DNA of 64,000 nucleotides, taken from Gorsachius magnificus (Eukaryota > Chordata > Aves > Pelecaniformes > Ardeidae). Shown here piece after piece: positions 21,992 to 34,356 of the stretch. The translations under genes and the position numbers were made by a program. Numbering within the stretch: position 1 is the stretch's first letter; the number at the start of each line of letters is the position of its first letter. Where the stretch lies: positions 31,184,806 through 31,248,805 of the forward strand of contig CM067081.1 of assembly GCA_034008185.1 (NCBI GenBank), read 5' to 3'. The notes beneath the pieces were generated by a model. It was not told the origin of the DNA and did no database searches. It worked only from the letters and a program-made list of their open reading frames with translations.

Positions 21992-24900
21992 GTGAGCGTT
22001 AGGCTGCGGGGATAGCCCCGGCTGCTGTTTTGGGCCTGGCGGGGCCCGCCTGGCTTGAGGTGCGCTGGGGGATGTGATGCCTCTTCAAGTGTTGTGGTGC
22101 GGGCCGGGTGTGGGGTGAGGCGGCCTGCTGTGCCCCCGATGCCTGTGGGGCTTCCCGCAGCTGGCGTGGAGTCCGGGCAGTCGCTAGGCCCCAGTCCTGG
22201 CCAGAGGGGGCCTGGCAGCTGGCTGAGCTCAGTGGGGCTGCAGGCACACGGGTGGGGAGCAGGGGAGAATAAAAGCAAGTTACTTAGGGGTGTTCGGGCC
22301 TTTGATTTTAGTCCACCAAATTAAAATCTTCGGTAAGTGAATGAGTTACTTAACTCCCCTACTGGTCCCTGCCATTTGCCTTGGCTCATTGCAGCTGTAC
22401 CTTATGAAGTGCTAAATCACTACGTCCTTTTTGATTCAAAGTGTGAAAATAAAAAAAAGTTTACATTGCCCTTAAAATTTTCAGCAGTGTTACTTTACAA
22501 GTGCTTGTGTTGTGGCTATGTAAAGGGATTTTTCAGAGAGGCAAAAATTAACCTACTCTTAAAAGGTGGGGAGGGTGGTTTGTCATCACTTTCTTTGGTC
22601 GCTCTTTTTACCACCACTTCAAACTGTAGAGATAAACATAATATTGCTGAAATAACCATCAAGCCTTTCCAATCTTGTGTAGATTATTAAAAGTATCTCT
22701 TCAGTTGAGGGGGAGGAGGGTAGAAATTTATTTTGTCTGTGGGAGAATGCTATGTTTACATGACTTGGAGCTCTGGTCAGACCCAGGATCCTCCAGAAGG
22801 TTTTAATGTCCAGCATCTGCTTTGCACTTGTATAAAACCTTTTCGATGTTTACATAGGCATGCCTACATCTGTGCCTGTGTTTGAAGTTCACTGATTAGG
22901 CCATGCGTACTGCCTAACTACAGAGAGAAGTGAGGCAACTAACAATAACATTGTTGGGGACAGGGTGGCTCATCATTACTAATGTGCTGACAAATCTCCC
23001 AATAAAAACAGTAGTTTATGTTTTAAAAGGAGAGATTTCTCTCCTGTGGTAGTGAATTTTAAAATTTAAGTACGATCTTTTCTTGCTCTTGGAATACCCA
23101 GCATTATAAGATGATGATTGCAGATTAAGTAATTTACTTTTCCTACATTATTAACATACAGGCACAAGCAAGTGAATACTGAGTGTCATGAACCACTTGT
23201 GGTGTTACAAATTGTACATGAGGAATATACCAAATACAAAGAAGATGGAGCCTAGCATCATAATGCTTGTATTCATTAGAAGTTGTTTTAAAAGATGATT
23301 TCCTCATAAAGTTTTCCTTCTTTAAATAAGTGTCCTCCTGTGTTTGCCTGCATGCTTTGAAACTACATGGTAGGCATTAATCAGCAATATGGAGATGGTA
23401 TAGTAATCTCATAAACATTGAGTGTTGTTAAATAATCATATTTACAGTTGGATGACAGGGTTGTATATGACAGGCTTGCCTGATATGGTTAGGAAATGAT
23501 TAGGGTTTTGTGATGATGAAGTTGCGTTATGCTTCATGGTCATGAGCAGCAAATGAGCTTGAGCCTTTTTCTGGCAGTAGTTCATTGAAATGTCAGCGTT
23601 GGGAATCTGACCACAATGACGGTTTTACTTGGAAGCAGCCCGTGGCGTTATCCTGCAACACGGAGGAAAGCAGCCCCTTTGCTCTGAGCAAGCTGCTGGA
23701 GTTTATTCCGTCTGCCATAGCGGGGTCTTTCACCTGGTGCCTGACCGTGAACATGCACCGTTTCTCCAGAAGAGAGAGCAGGGAAGTGCTGAGGCTGACC
23801 CTGGAGACTAATGCAAGGAATCTACTAAAATGAAATTTAGGGCCAATTGAAACCAGACTTCTGCATTGTTTACTCACATATAAATGTGTTTTATTTAAGT
23901 GTGGTTGGAAATGTGGGGGGGTTGTATTTTAGGAAGTGAATGCAGAGGACATGTAGTGAAGAGGTAACCCTGGTGTAATCCATGTTATTCCCTATAAAGT
24001 GTTAGTAGCACTCAAAAGCTTTTATTAGCAACTAGGAGCAATGGAAGAAGCTGGAAGCGCATGTCTGTATGCCTCAGACAAAAGAGAAATTAGTAATATA
24101 ATATGCTTGTTAACTGAAGGAAAAGGAATAGGAAATATGTCTGTCTTAAAACAAAAAGATTAATGACTCTTAAGGAGTCAGTTTTGAAACATACCTGAGC
24201 TTCCTTGGTTTTGCTTTTCTCTAGAACTGTAAGATATGCTTTCTGCAACATAGGAGCAGATTCTGCCAGCCAGCCAGTTCTTCCCAAACTTGTTAGGTGG
24301 CAGAAGCTCACAAGCGATGCTGACTTGATGTCCCAGCACTCCTCTAGCAGGTGTGTAAGCTTCTTGAGGCTCTCCCAGCAGCTTCTGCAGCCTAGACCCG
24401 GACTTGACTGCACCTAGAGGTGAGGACAGCTGGTTCCACTGTTTGTTAGTACCTTGGTTAGGGTGACAGTGAAAGGGCTGACTGTCTGGGTGAATGCTGC
24501 GGTTGATTGAGTTGCTGAATTATGCTTTTGTGTTACGTAGTTCTGGTCGTATTTAGAGACTTCAGATGAATGATTGCATAGACAGGCTGACCGCAAATGG
24601 CTCCTTTGAGTGGGAGGAGATGAAGCTGGTCCAAAAGGAACTATCTCATCCAGTTATCACCTTGAATGTGATGGGGATTTGGGTGTTTCCTCATATGGCC
24701 AAATAGGCTTGGGTGAGGTACCGAGACATCGATCAGACTCCAGAAAATAGCAAAGCGGTCACAGCCATAGACTTCTGGAAAGCCACGGGCCTTTGGAAAA
24801 TGTTTTCTAATTCTCATTTACCTTTTGTCCTTTTCTGATGGGTTGGCTCTCTGTTTTATTGACTCTTTTCTTAAAATATATTTATATCAGTTGAGTACTT

Positions 24901-26897
24901 TTACCAACTCCTTATCTGTTACATCCTCCCTGTTATCCTTCTTGGTGATTTAACTCACTCCTTTATAAATAAAGTGTCCACACCTCATCCTTTAAAATGC
25001 AGCTTTAATGTAATGTTCTCTTTTATTACATTGATTAGTTTAAGTATGGTTTGTGTGTAGTTTCTTGTTTTTCTCACATCTAATCTACCTTGAGTAAGAT
25101 AACAGATCAAAGAACAGGCAATTTTATGCGTGTCCTAGATCATTGCTTCTTTACAAAATAGTGGGGCATCCTTTGGTTTATCTTAGAATTTTTGCTGTAA
25201 CATCATTATTTATGAAGAGACAGACTCATATTCCTTGTAGATGCATTACTTACTACTTGGACTTACCATAGACTGTTTACAGGCCCTCAGTATGATTTGT
25301 TACTATGTTTTGTAATTCTGTTGCTGTTGTAGGTATGTTAGGTTTTAATTAGGTTATTTGGATATTAATTTTTCCAGCTATTAAATCAAAGGTGAGATTT
25401 GGGATCTCTGAGAAGCCTGTAAAATGATTTTGTTCTACCTGTGATCTAAGCATGTTTGCATTCCTGGGAACTAGAAGTCCAACAGATTGTCAGGTTGAGA
25501 AGTGGAGCTTCTAAAATCATAGGCTGTTACAGTCCTAAGGGAATCTTAAAACACAGGCAGAGACTGGCTATGAAAAGGAAAGGAAAAAATTGTGTCACTG
25601 TTTAAACAATAGACTTCTTTCATGTGGGGGACCTAGATGTCTGTTAATTACCAACTGGCTTGAGGGGTTTGGAATCTGGCCCAATATGCTGAAACTCTTA
25701 ACCGTCCACTAGCTGGCATATCCTTCAAGGTCTGCATTTGGAGACTGTTAATGTAATGGATTTCATCTTTAGAGACTGTTTATGTAGTAGAAACGGTTTC
25801 ATTTTTACCTATATTTCTGTCTTAACGGTCTCAGTATTCATTACCAGCATAGATTCCAGACAGTTGCATGAACACAGAAAGAAAGGACTGGTTTAAATGT
25901 TAGATAATGCTGGACTAGGTCCAGCATGTGTTGTCTTTGCTGTGCCGCAGCCCCACCACAATACACTGATCAAGACCTAAAAGTGTGCCCTCTAATTTTG
26001 GGTGACTCAGATGAATTAACAAGATCTGAAAGCCTGTGATTACAGTTGCACTTGAAAGGGCCCGAGATCTCTGGAAAGCAGGCAGTAGATGTATATGATG
26101 AAAGGAACCCAAAATAAATGGATGTCTAAACCCCTTTTTATCTTCATTTCTCCATGTGAACATAACTATATATCTGAAATAAATTTTTGCTGGTATTCTC
26201 TGAAGTAAAGCTAGAAGTTGGGAAGTATTCTGACCCTTTCGATGAGCTCTGTGGGTTTGCATGCAGATTAAAGTATGTGCACAAAGCATTTTCATTAAAT
26301 GAAGATGTAGCAGGCAAAAATTTCTAAGCAATCTTCAAGATTTAGTGAACGGGAGGTGTTCCTACTCTTTAAGAGATGTTCTGTGGAGTGCTGCACAACT
26401 TCTTTTTGATTTGCCTTTTCTTTTTTGATTCAAAGTGTAAAGGAAGATGTCCTTGTGACGCCAGCTGATGTGAGGCTGATCGGTTAGTGCTGGTCTCTGT
26501 AGCAGCTGTACAAAGGAAAGGAGTGAGTGCCTGGTGTGGCATTGGACCTGACCTAACAAAAGGCATCAAAGGGATGCATATGGCAAGATGTTGAAGGCAT
26601 TAGTGTGTGTAGATAGAATAACTGCTTTCAAATAAACCTGAAACCTGTAAGTTTTCAAATGTACTAAAAGGAATTTGACTACAACCTTAGAAAACAGGGT
26701 AAATACATGCCGCGGTGTAGAGGCTCAACAATAGGGCTCTTAAAAAGAATATTTTGGACTAAATAGCCCTTAGTCACAGCCTCCTGTGGGAAAACTAATT
26801 TAGCTGAAGAAAACCCTGGTTTTTCAGTCAATCGTTTCTCCTGATCCAGTTCACTGTGCTGCATTAGCAGTTGGCCCAGCTTTGCAGAGGTGTGGAA

Positions 26898-27046
26898 ACC
26901 TGGAATGCCCCATCCCTGGAAACATTCAAGGTCAGGTTGGACGGGGCTGTGAGCAACCTGATCCAGTTGAAGATGTCCCTGCTCGCTGCAGGGGGGTTGG
27001 ACCTTTAAAGGTCCCTTCCAACCCAAACTATTCTGTGATTCTATGA
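26898..27046 (+). mobile_element. CR1 LINE 3' end fragment, plus orientation
   Basis: About 150 bp of the CR1 3' region (CATCCCTGGAAACATTCAAG, then GGTCCCTTCCAACC), ending in the paired 8-mers ATTCTGTG and ATTCTATG. Strongly 5' truncated, as is usual for CR1. Confidence 0.93.
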
Positions 27047-27099
27047 AACTGGCAGCAAGGTGTAGAGAATAGCAGGAGCAAGGATGGGAAGCAGTATTG

Positions 27100-27205
27100 T
27101 CTTATATTAATATTTATTTATATATCATTATATATTTATGTATTTAAATATTGGTGTGTTTTTTATATATTGATATATAAATAAATATGTTTTTATATTG
27201 CTCCA
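27100..27205. repeat. AT-rich low-complexity tract
   Basis: About 100 bp made almost only of TATA/ATTT words, with local palindromes. It lies 50 bp beyond a CR1 3' end. Confidence 0.8.
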
Positions 27206-30200
27206 TTTATTGCATTTAGTTTTGTTAATAAGTGTTATGAAGGGTCAGGGAAGCCACAGTCCCCTAAACTTTTTAAACTGGCACTGGCAAAGACAGTTCT
27301 GTTGTCCCTGTGCTTCTCAGCCCTCCCGTGTTCATTTGTGTGATTGCTCAGGAACTGGTTGGGGTTTAAAAAAAAAAAAGTTACTTCTTTGGCTCAGCTA
27401 ATTTTATCTGAATAACTTTCCCCATCTAATTTGCTGTGCAGCCACTTGGTATTTCTGCTTCTCTTAGGGAATTGGGGGTAGCCTAGGGGCACAATGAGCA
27501 TCTGGAGATAGATGTTGCTTTATAATTTTATTGTTGGTGTCATTTATCCCAGTTCAAAGTGTTTGTGCAACTACTTCTTTAGTAGAGCAAAGTGCTGGTA
27601 TGGGCAGGACACTTACAGCATCCGAGTTAGTGTGGATAGTCTCCATCACACAGCAGAGCTGTCCTAAGCCTGGACCCCTCTGCGTCCTCAGTTGTGCTAG
27701 ACCAAAAAACCCCTCCTGCTTTTTACAGACAGTGGAGATGTATGGGCTTCTTTTGGGGGGTGACTAGAATTTAACTTTGTTGTTATTTTTTTCTGTAAAA
27801 TTCTTGAGTGACTGGAACCAAAGAAGCCACGTTGAAAATGTGTGAGACATCCTTTCAGCAGCACTGAATAAGCGAAGTGAACTGTGGGCCCAAACCTTTG
27901 CAACCCTTTTTCATAAGAAATGCTTCTTAAGTGACTCTATGAATTTGGCACTGCTTTCACAGAAGTGGATACATATGCCAAAGTAATACAAAAACCAATT
28001 GACACTGTGTGCAGACTGACAACTTTATAAGTTTGAGTCTCTAGACAAATAGATTTTCATGTGTATCTGCCAAAAAAAAAAAAAGTCACCAAATACTGCT
28101 TAGTTAGCTTAGTTTATTGTGCAGATAAGTTTTCTCTGTCAAGTTCGTGATGAACCAGTTAAGTGAGTTGTGGTTTGGTAGCGTAAGTTTTAAGTGAAGG
28201 ATTATTTTTAAGATTAATTGATTCTGTTCATGAATTCATAGCAAGGTGCTACAACCCTTGCAATGGCAGATCAAGATGTGTGGTTGCAGCCTGGGTATAG
28301 GAATGAGGAAAAAGGGACAGGATCTTATTTTTAAAAAAAAAAACCAAACTGGTTTTGCCACCACATATTGTAGAAATATTTTAAAATTGCATCCACCTCT
28401 TCCAAAAAAGTGTTCATGGGTGGATGGACTTTTTTCTTTTCTTTTGTTCATTCAGTATTGTAGTCTGGATTGTCCATTTTAGAAATTACTGATAAAAGGT
28501 AGTTCCAAAAATTTCACACAAGTTAACATTTAGTAAGCCCCTCCACAGTTCCTTTCACTTCTCCAAAAGCTGTGTTTTTAAGTGAACTAAGAGGAGTTTG
28601 GTTTTTTCCAGCTGTTGAATTTTCAGGGTGCCTGGCAGGCTGATCTGTCTCCCTCTGGTCATGCCATTCCTAGAACTGGTGCAAGGAAGGTGATGGTAGG
28701 CAGGGCACAACTTCCCTTTTTGGCAGTGAAGGTAATCTTAGAGCAGCTTAATCAATTGTGAAACAAGATCTTCAAATTATTTTACAGCATGAGTTTTGAA
28801 AAAAAAACCTTCTGATACCTCAGTAATGCTTTGTGCCTTGTGTTGCCTGTTGCAAGAAACGATAATTAAGATGGAAGAAAGTGCTGTGCATAATGGGACT
28901 TTGAAATGTGGGGACAGTTGAGTGACAACTACTGGATCAGGTGATCTTTGTTAAAGACCCATGTTGTTCTAGCACAAAGACACTTGTACAAACTTACACA
29001 TACAATTTTATTGCAGCAAAGAATGCAGTTCACTTGCTCTTACGCGTTGGAAGGAAATTGTGTGGGGCTTTTTAAGTAAGGGCACTGGATATTACTGAAT
29101 ATGGAGAGATTAATATAATGTGGAAAGAGAGTTCACTTCCAGCACCTGTAGTGATCCTAGCAACACAACATTCAGCTCTTTGTTATGCCTTTTTTTCATA
29201 TGTCAGCAGGGAGGCACGGCTGTATCAACTTTCCCTCCTCAGGTGTACCTTTTAATTGTGTACTCTCACTTTCTGCAGTTCACTGGCAGTCAAGCAGCTG
29301 TCTTTCACTTTTGCAAATAAGCAAAAGACTACCAATTTCTGGTGGTCCTTCACTACCTGTTGGGTTTGGATACAGGAAAAGCTGTCTGCAATATACGATT
29401 TATTTGTTGCTACAAATAAGGCACCCAATTGAAATTTGTAGGGTGAGGGTAGGATTGCACGGTGGTTTTAGTAATCTGTTAAGGTAAATACTACATATAT
29501 CACGTAATCAATGTCTGGTAAAAGTGTGGGTTTGCTTTTTTGTTTGTTTTTGGTTGGAGTTTTGGTTGTTGGTTTTTTTTTTGACAATTGATTAATGTAT
29601 CTTAGCAAATGAGCTAAGTAAGGCTGAGCCTTTTGAAGACAAACTTATTACATAGAAATTGTGTCCTCATCTGCAGGCCGTTAATAGGTCTTGTCTTTTA
29701 CATTACAATCTGTGTTTAGGTCTGTAACTGCCCACGACATCTGTACTCCTCTATTGCAAGCATTGCACAAGCCTTGGGCAAAATACAAAAGTATAGGACA
29801 AAGTGCTTTTGGTCAAAGGTGGTTTGAATAAACTCTGAGATCGGATTGGCTTGGTGGTCTTTAGAATATGTGCCGTCTGGGAAAGGTTTTTCCCTTCAAA
29901 AAACCCGACATTAATGTAAGGAGATACACGCCCCTACAATAAATCTGCTTTCCACCCTCTTTTGTCAGGGAAAGGAAGATGTTGCCAGAGGATTTCCCAA
30001 GCTATCATCATGCTGTTCCGGTTTCTTGGGCAGCAGTTAAATGCTAAAAAAACATGCACAGAGATGTTGCACATTGTTTTTCCTTTCTCTTGCTGAACTC
30101 TCTCTACCCTGTAAATTGAGTATCTCCTCATCGCAGTTCATAAGGTCGTGGGAGAAGTTGGCTGCAAAAGTATGTGATATTTCTGTCTTTGAGGATGGAA

Positions 30201-33200
30201 AACATGGGGGGACTAAGAAAATCTTCCGTTCTGCATGATGTGACTTTCTGTTACATCACTAATGTATTTCTAACATCATTTACAAGAGTCTGTCTCAAAG
30301 TTTGGGGGGAAAAAATGTGAGATTATGTGGCTATCTAGAATGTGCAGAGCCAGATACTAAAAGATAGTTTAAGCAAAGGAAGAGTCACATCTTGATTTAG
30401 AAGTGGTTCAAGGGCAGCGGCCAATATGTAGGAATAAGTATAAGTCATTTTTTATAAAGATAATTAGAGAAAACTCTAGGGCTAATGAGAAGTTCTAAAA
30501 ATATCAGGAACAAAAAGAACAGTGGCATATGTGTGATGGCTGCACTGAAGTTGTCAACAACGATGCCGAAAAGACCAAACTGTTATGTACATCTGTAGTG
30601 AGAATGAAGCTGAATATTATGAATAAACATATAACAGTGAACAGATCCATCATATTGCAGCAGTAAAGAAAGATTGAAAGAACACTTTTGAAAACTGGTG
30701 TTACAAATTTATGGAGACTGAGGAATTTTTTTTTTAAATGGCTAATGAAAGACTGTCTAAAATCATTGACATGTTGCAAGTGCTGTTCAATATGATTAAT
30801 AGAAAACAGTTATTATAAAATGTCTAGTATATCGGTTAGATTAAGGGTTTGATCTCATCTGGCTAAGAAACTGACTCCTGAAAATGTTACATTCAATGAA
30901 GAATCATTGAAGTAAGATAAAATTTTCTGATGTTCAGTTGTTGGATGTATGTTTGCAAAAAAAACCCAACCCCAAATGAACACACAGTTGGAAGAAAATG
31001 CAAAATCCTTCCTGACAGTTTTATCTAGGCCATGTAGAGTAGAAAAAATGACACGCGATGGCATGGCCTCATATATTTGGTTGAATTAAAGAGCATATTA
31101 GCTGACTCTTTTGAAAGATGGATTCAAACCTTTGGGAAGTTAATCACCATGAAAGAAGGCTGGATGCACCTTAAGGATGAGGAACACTATCCTAAAAACC
31201 AGCACTGCAAGGTATCAAAGCTCACTGGCAACAGTCAGTGGACAAGACACTCCCAGCAGATAAATGAGCAGCAGCCAAGAGCTGATAGTTGAATACACTG
31301 AATGCAGAACGAGAGATTTCCTTTCCAATATTATTGACCTCACTTCTGGAATATAATCAGGTTTGATGGATTCACTTCAAGACATGTTTTTAAATCAAAG
31401 TCAGTATTGGTTGTAGGTGTTGGAAAAATGTATCTATTACGTGAAGAAGAAGTAAATTCTGAGTTTGTTGAAGTGATTTGATCATATCCATGAATAAAAT
31501 GGAGAGCCTTCAAAGAGCATACATTTGCAAATGTAGTAAGATTTGCAAAAGTAGCAAGAAGCAGTAAGTAAAAAAGAGTATGAACTTGCATAAAATTAAA
31601 AAAAATATTTGAAGTGATAACTAGTTAACTATTGCACTAGCTTATTGATGGCCTTCATAGATTCTCCAACAGTTGAAATTAATGCAATATATGATTTACT
31701 TCCAAGATCTTTTAAAAAACTGTCCTTGTTCAGGACGCTGTTGAGCTACATCAGACAATAATTCATGCTTTGTGAGAACCAGAGTGGATCTTTGCCATTT
31801 TAAAATTCCTTTATTGGTCGTAACAACATTCATTTCTTGTTTTGAGAAGAGAAAAAAATCTGTTTCAAACTTTTTTCCCAAATAAGGTCTTATTTTGTAA
31901 GTCTATAGGAAGCATTGGACCTCTCTGCAGTTTTAGCTCTGTGTAAATTGTCAGAGATCCTCATTATGGGTTACTTTTAAACTTCCTAACCATGTCATCT
32001 ATATTCTTTTTAAATAGAAAAATGTAAAAATAGGTAGTGTGGTTGTTGGGTTAAATGACGTGGTATTAAATAGCTTAGGTTTACATCTGTAGTTACTTGG
32101 CTGATACACAGCTGTTTGGATACAGGTCTTTGTGTGCTGAAATCTTTCAATGGAAGTTCTTAGCTTGTGAAAGTAATTTCATCCCATGATGACAGCTAGT
32201 AGAGACTGCCTTGCTGTGGTCATGGAAAGTTAAACTGGTATGGTTCTTGCTAGGTGACCTTCTCACAGGATTCTGCTGGCTCTCAGAAAACAAGCTGTTT
32301 CTTTTCCCTGGTACTTGGGTGGAAACTCCAAAATCGGCAATAATGCCAGGCATAACTTTATGTCCTTATGAGCACTGCTGTTTTGAAAGAAATGTTTTCA
32401 GGACTTCTCTCTCTCAATTCTGCTATCAAGCCTATGGCTTTGACTCCTTGGGTTTGGGAATCTGCTCAGTTTGGTAGATAAGAAATTTTGTCGTCTTGTG
32501 ATGTTAGGCTTGGACGTGACATTGAGGAATGTCAGAGAGAGAATCGAGGTCTTGAATGCATATTTGATATTAGAAAATGTGTTCTGCTGGTGTTCAGACT
32601 CAGATAGCTTCTGACTATGATACAAGCATTATTTTTTTGCAAAGATACTGGGTAACTTCTCATGTCTGGGCTGATGTAACTTGAGGCTCCTTTTTCATTT
32701 GTGAGGGGTACACCTTACTCATTTTCAGTGCTCATCATGATTTTTTTTTTTTTATATTGGACAGTAGCAGTCTTTTACCCTTCAGAAGTGTAGATTTTGA
32801 TGGCAGATAAAGTTGTTTTGTGAATGCACACTGCAAAAACACATGCACAGGAGAAAAAAATATCAGTTGCTTCTGTAGGAAGAGAGCAGATATGTAAACT
32901 ACCATTAGCATGAGAAAACTGTCAATTCTTAAGCTATTTCCAGAGGATGTGACAATGCTTGTAAGTACAGATCCGTGTACTGTGTAATAAAGGAGCTGTC
33001 AGATTTCATTGAGAGATGTGTAAAGGAGTGATGTTTGCCAATAAGATTTCCGTCAGTATATTTGACCTGATACAACCTATATATCTAGAGCTTGTCACTT
33101 ACGTCATGTGCCGAGTTACTTTCTTCCAGGTATCCAGAACCTTTCAGGGATCTTCACTGTTGAGGCTACCCATGAGCAGAGTCGAATCAAAGCACACATG

Positions 33201-33609
33201 GGTGCCTCAGCTGCACTGCCTCCAAAACAGAAATCGTCCTGAAAGACAAGCACGCTGCTGCATGTTGGTCCTTGTTCAGGACAGGCTTCCTGCACTAAAA
33301 AATGCCAGCCTGCAGCCGGGTCTGCTGCCATTTAAGGAATTCAAGAAATGACCCTGGTTTATTAATTAAAACAAAAGGAACTCAACCCTTAATTGGACAC
33401 TTTGTGGTTGTGTGTGTCTGATATAATAATTAATTTGTAGTGTCAGTTGTCAGGCAACACAGACGGAGAACAGCAGGTGGCTTTTTAGTAGGGTGGGAAT
33501 GTGCATGTTTAGGTTTTCCCCAGTTGGGGAGTAACAGTATTGGACTTCATAGAACTCCAGACAGGTTAATTGGCTCAATATAGTCAACTTTTGGCCAGGA
33601 TGGACTACA

Positions 33610-34356
33610 TAGCACCTGGGGAGGTTGAACCCCATGCACCAGTACAGACTGGGGGCTGACCTGCTGGAAAGCAGCTCTGCCGAGAGGGACCTGGGAGTCC
33701 TGGTGGATGACAAGCTGACCATGAACCAGCAGTGTGCCCTTGTTGCCAAGAAGGCCAATGGTATCCTGGGGTGCATTAAGAGGAGTGTGGCCAGCAGGTC
33801 GAGGGAGGTTCTCCTCCCCCTCTACTCTGCCCTGGTGAGACCCCACCTGGAGTACTGTGTCCAGTTCTGGGCTCCCCAGTTCAAGAAAGATGAGGAACTC
33901 CTAGAAAGAGTCCAGAGGGGAACAACTAGGATGATAAAGGGACTGGAGCATCTCCCCTACGAGGAAAGGCTGAGAGAGTTGGGCTTGTTCAGCCTGAAGA
34001 AGAGAAGACTGAGAGGGGACCTCATCAACACGTACAAATATCTTAAGGGTGGAAATCATGAGGATGGAGCCAGACTCTTTGCAGTGGTGTCCAGCGACAG
34101 GACAAGGGGCAGTGGGTACAAACTGAGACATAAGAGGTTTCAGTTGAATATGAGGAAAAACTTCTTTACTCTGAGGGTGACAGAGCACTGGAACAGGCTG
34201 CCCAGGGGTGTTGTGGAGTCTCCTCTGGAGATATTCAAAGCCCGCCTGGATGAAGTCCTGTGTAACATGCTCTAGGAGAACCTGCTTTAGCGAGGGGGTT
34301 GGACTGGATGATCTCCCGAGGTCCCTTCCAACCCTTGCGATTCTGTGATTTGGTGA
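33610..34356 (+). mobile_element. CR1 LINE 3' fragment with 216-codon open frame
   Basis: A plus-strand CR1 copy covering the C-terminal part of ORF2 and the 3' end. The frame 33625-34275 is uninterrupted and contains the CR1-typical [27 protein letters not shown] and RGDLI segments. The 3' UTR (GGTCCCTTCCAACC) and terminal 8-mers follow. It lacks the polymerase catalytic core, so it encodes no active enzyme. The start is approximate. Confidence 0.94.

Larger units (their letters stand above)
20843..22260. promoter_or_regulatory. CpG island and bidirectional SETDB2/CAB39L promoter
   Basis: A sharply GC- and CpG-rich block between the SETDB2 start codon and the divergent CAB39L side. It contains an ATTGG box at 21715-21719, an NRF1-like TGCGCATGTGCT at 21771-21782, ATTGG at 21850-21854, and two CCAAT boxes (21888-21892, 21906-21910), each followed by a GGGGCGG GC box. 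No TATA box is obvious. This is typical of a divergent housekeeping promoter. Long open frames on both strands here follow from low stop-codon density. Precise start sites cannot be read from sequence. Confidence 0.85.

Noticed and set aside
20812..22278. A 488-codon minus-strand frame and 200-plus-codon plus-strand frames in the CpG island
   Set aside because: They overlap in several frames, are dominated by Pro/Gly/Ala/Arg from GC-rich sequence, and the longest runs in a different frame from the real SETDB2 start. They reflect few stop codons, not genes.
23505..23615. A possible C/D-box snoRNA (TGATGATGA near 23510, CTGA near 23609)
   Set aside because: No terminal stem or internal C'/D' boxes could be made out, and such short boxes occur by chance.
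33625..34275. A 216-codon frame as a host gene
   Set aside because: It is the C-terminal part of CR1 ORF2 followed by a CR1 3' end.
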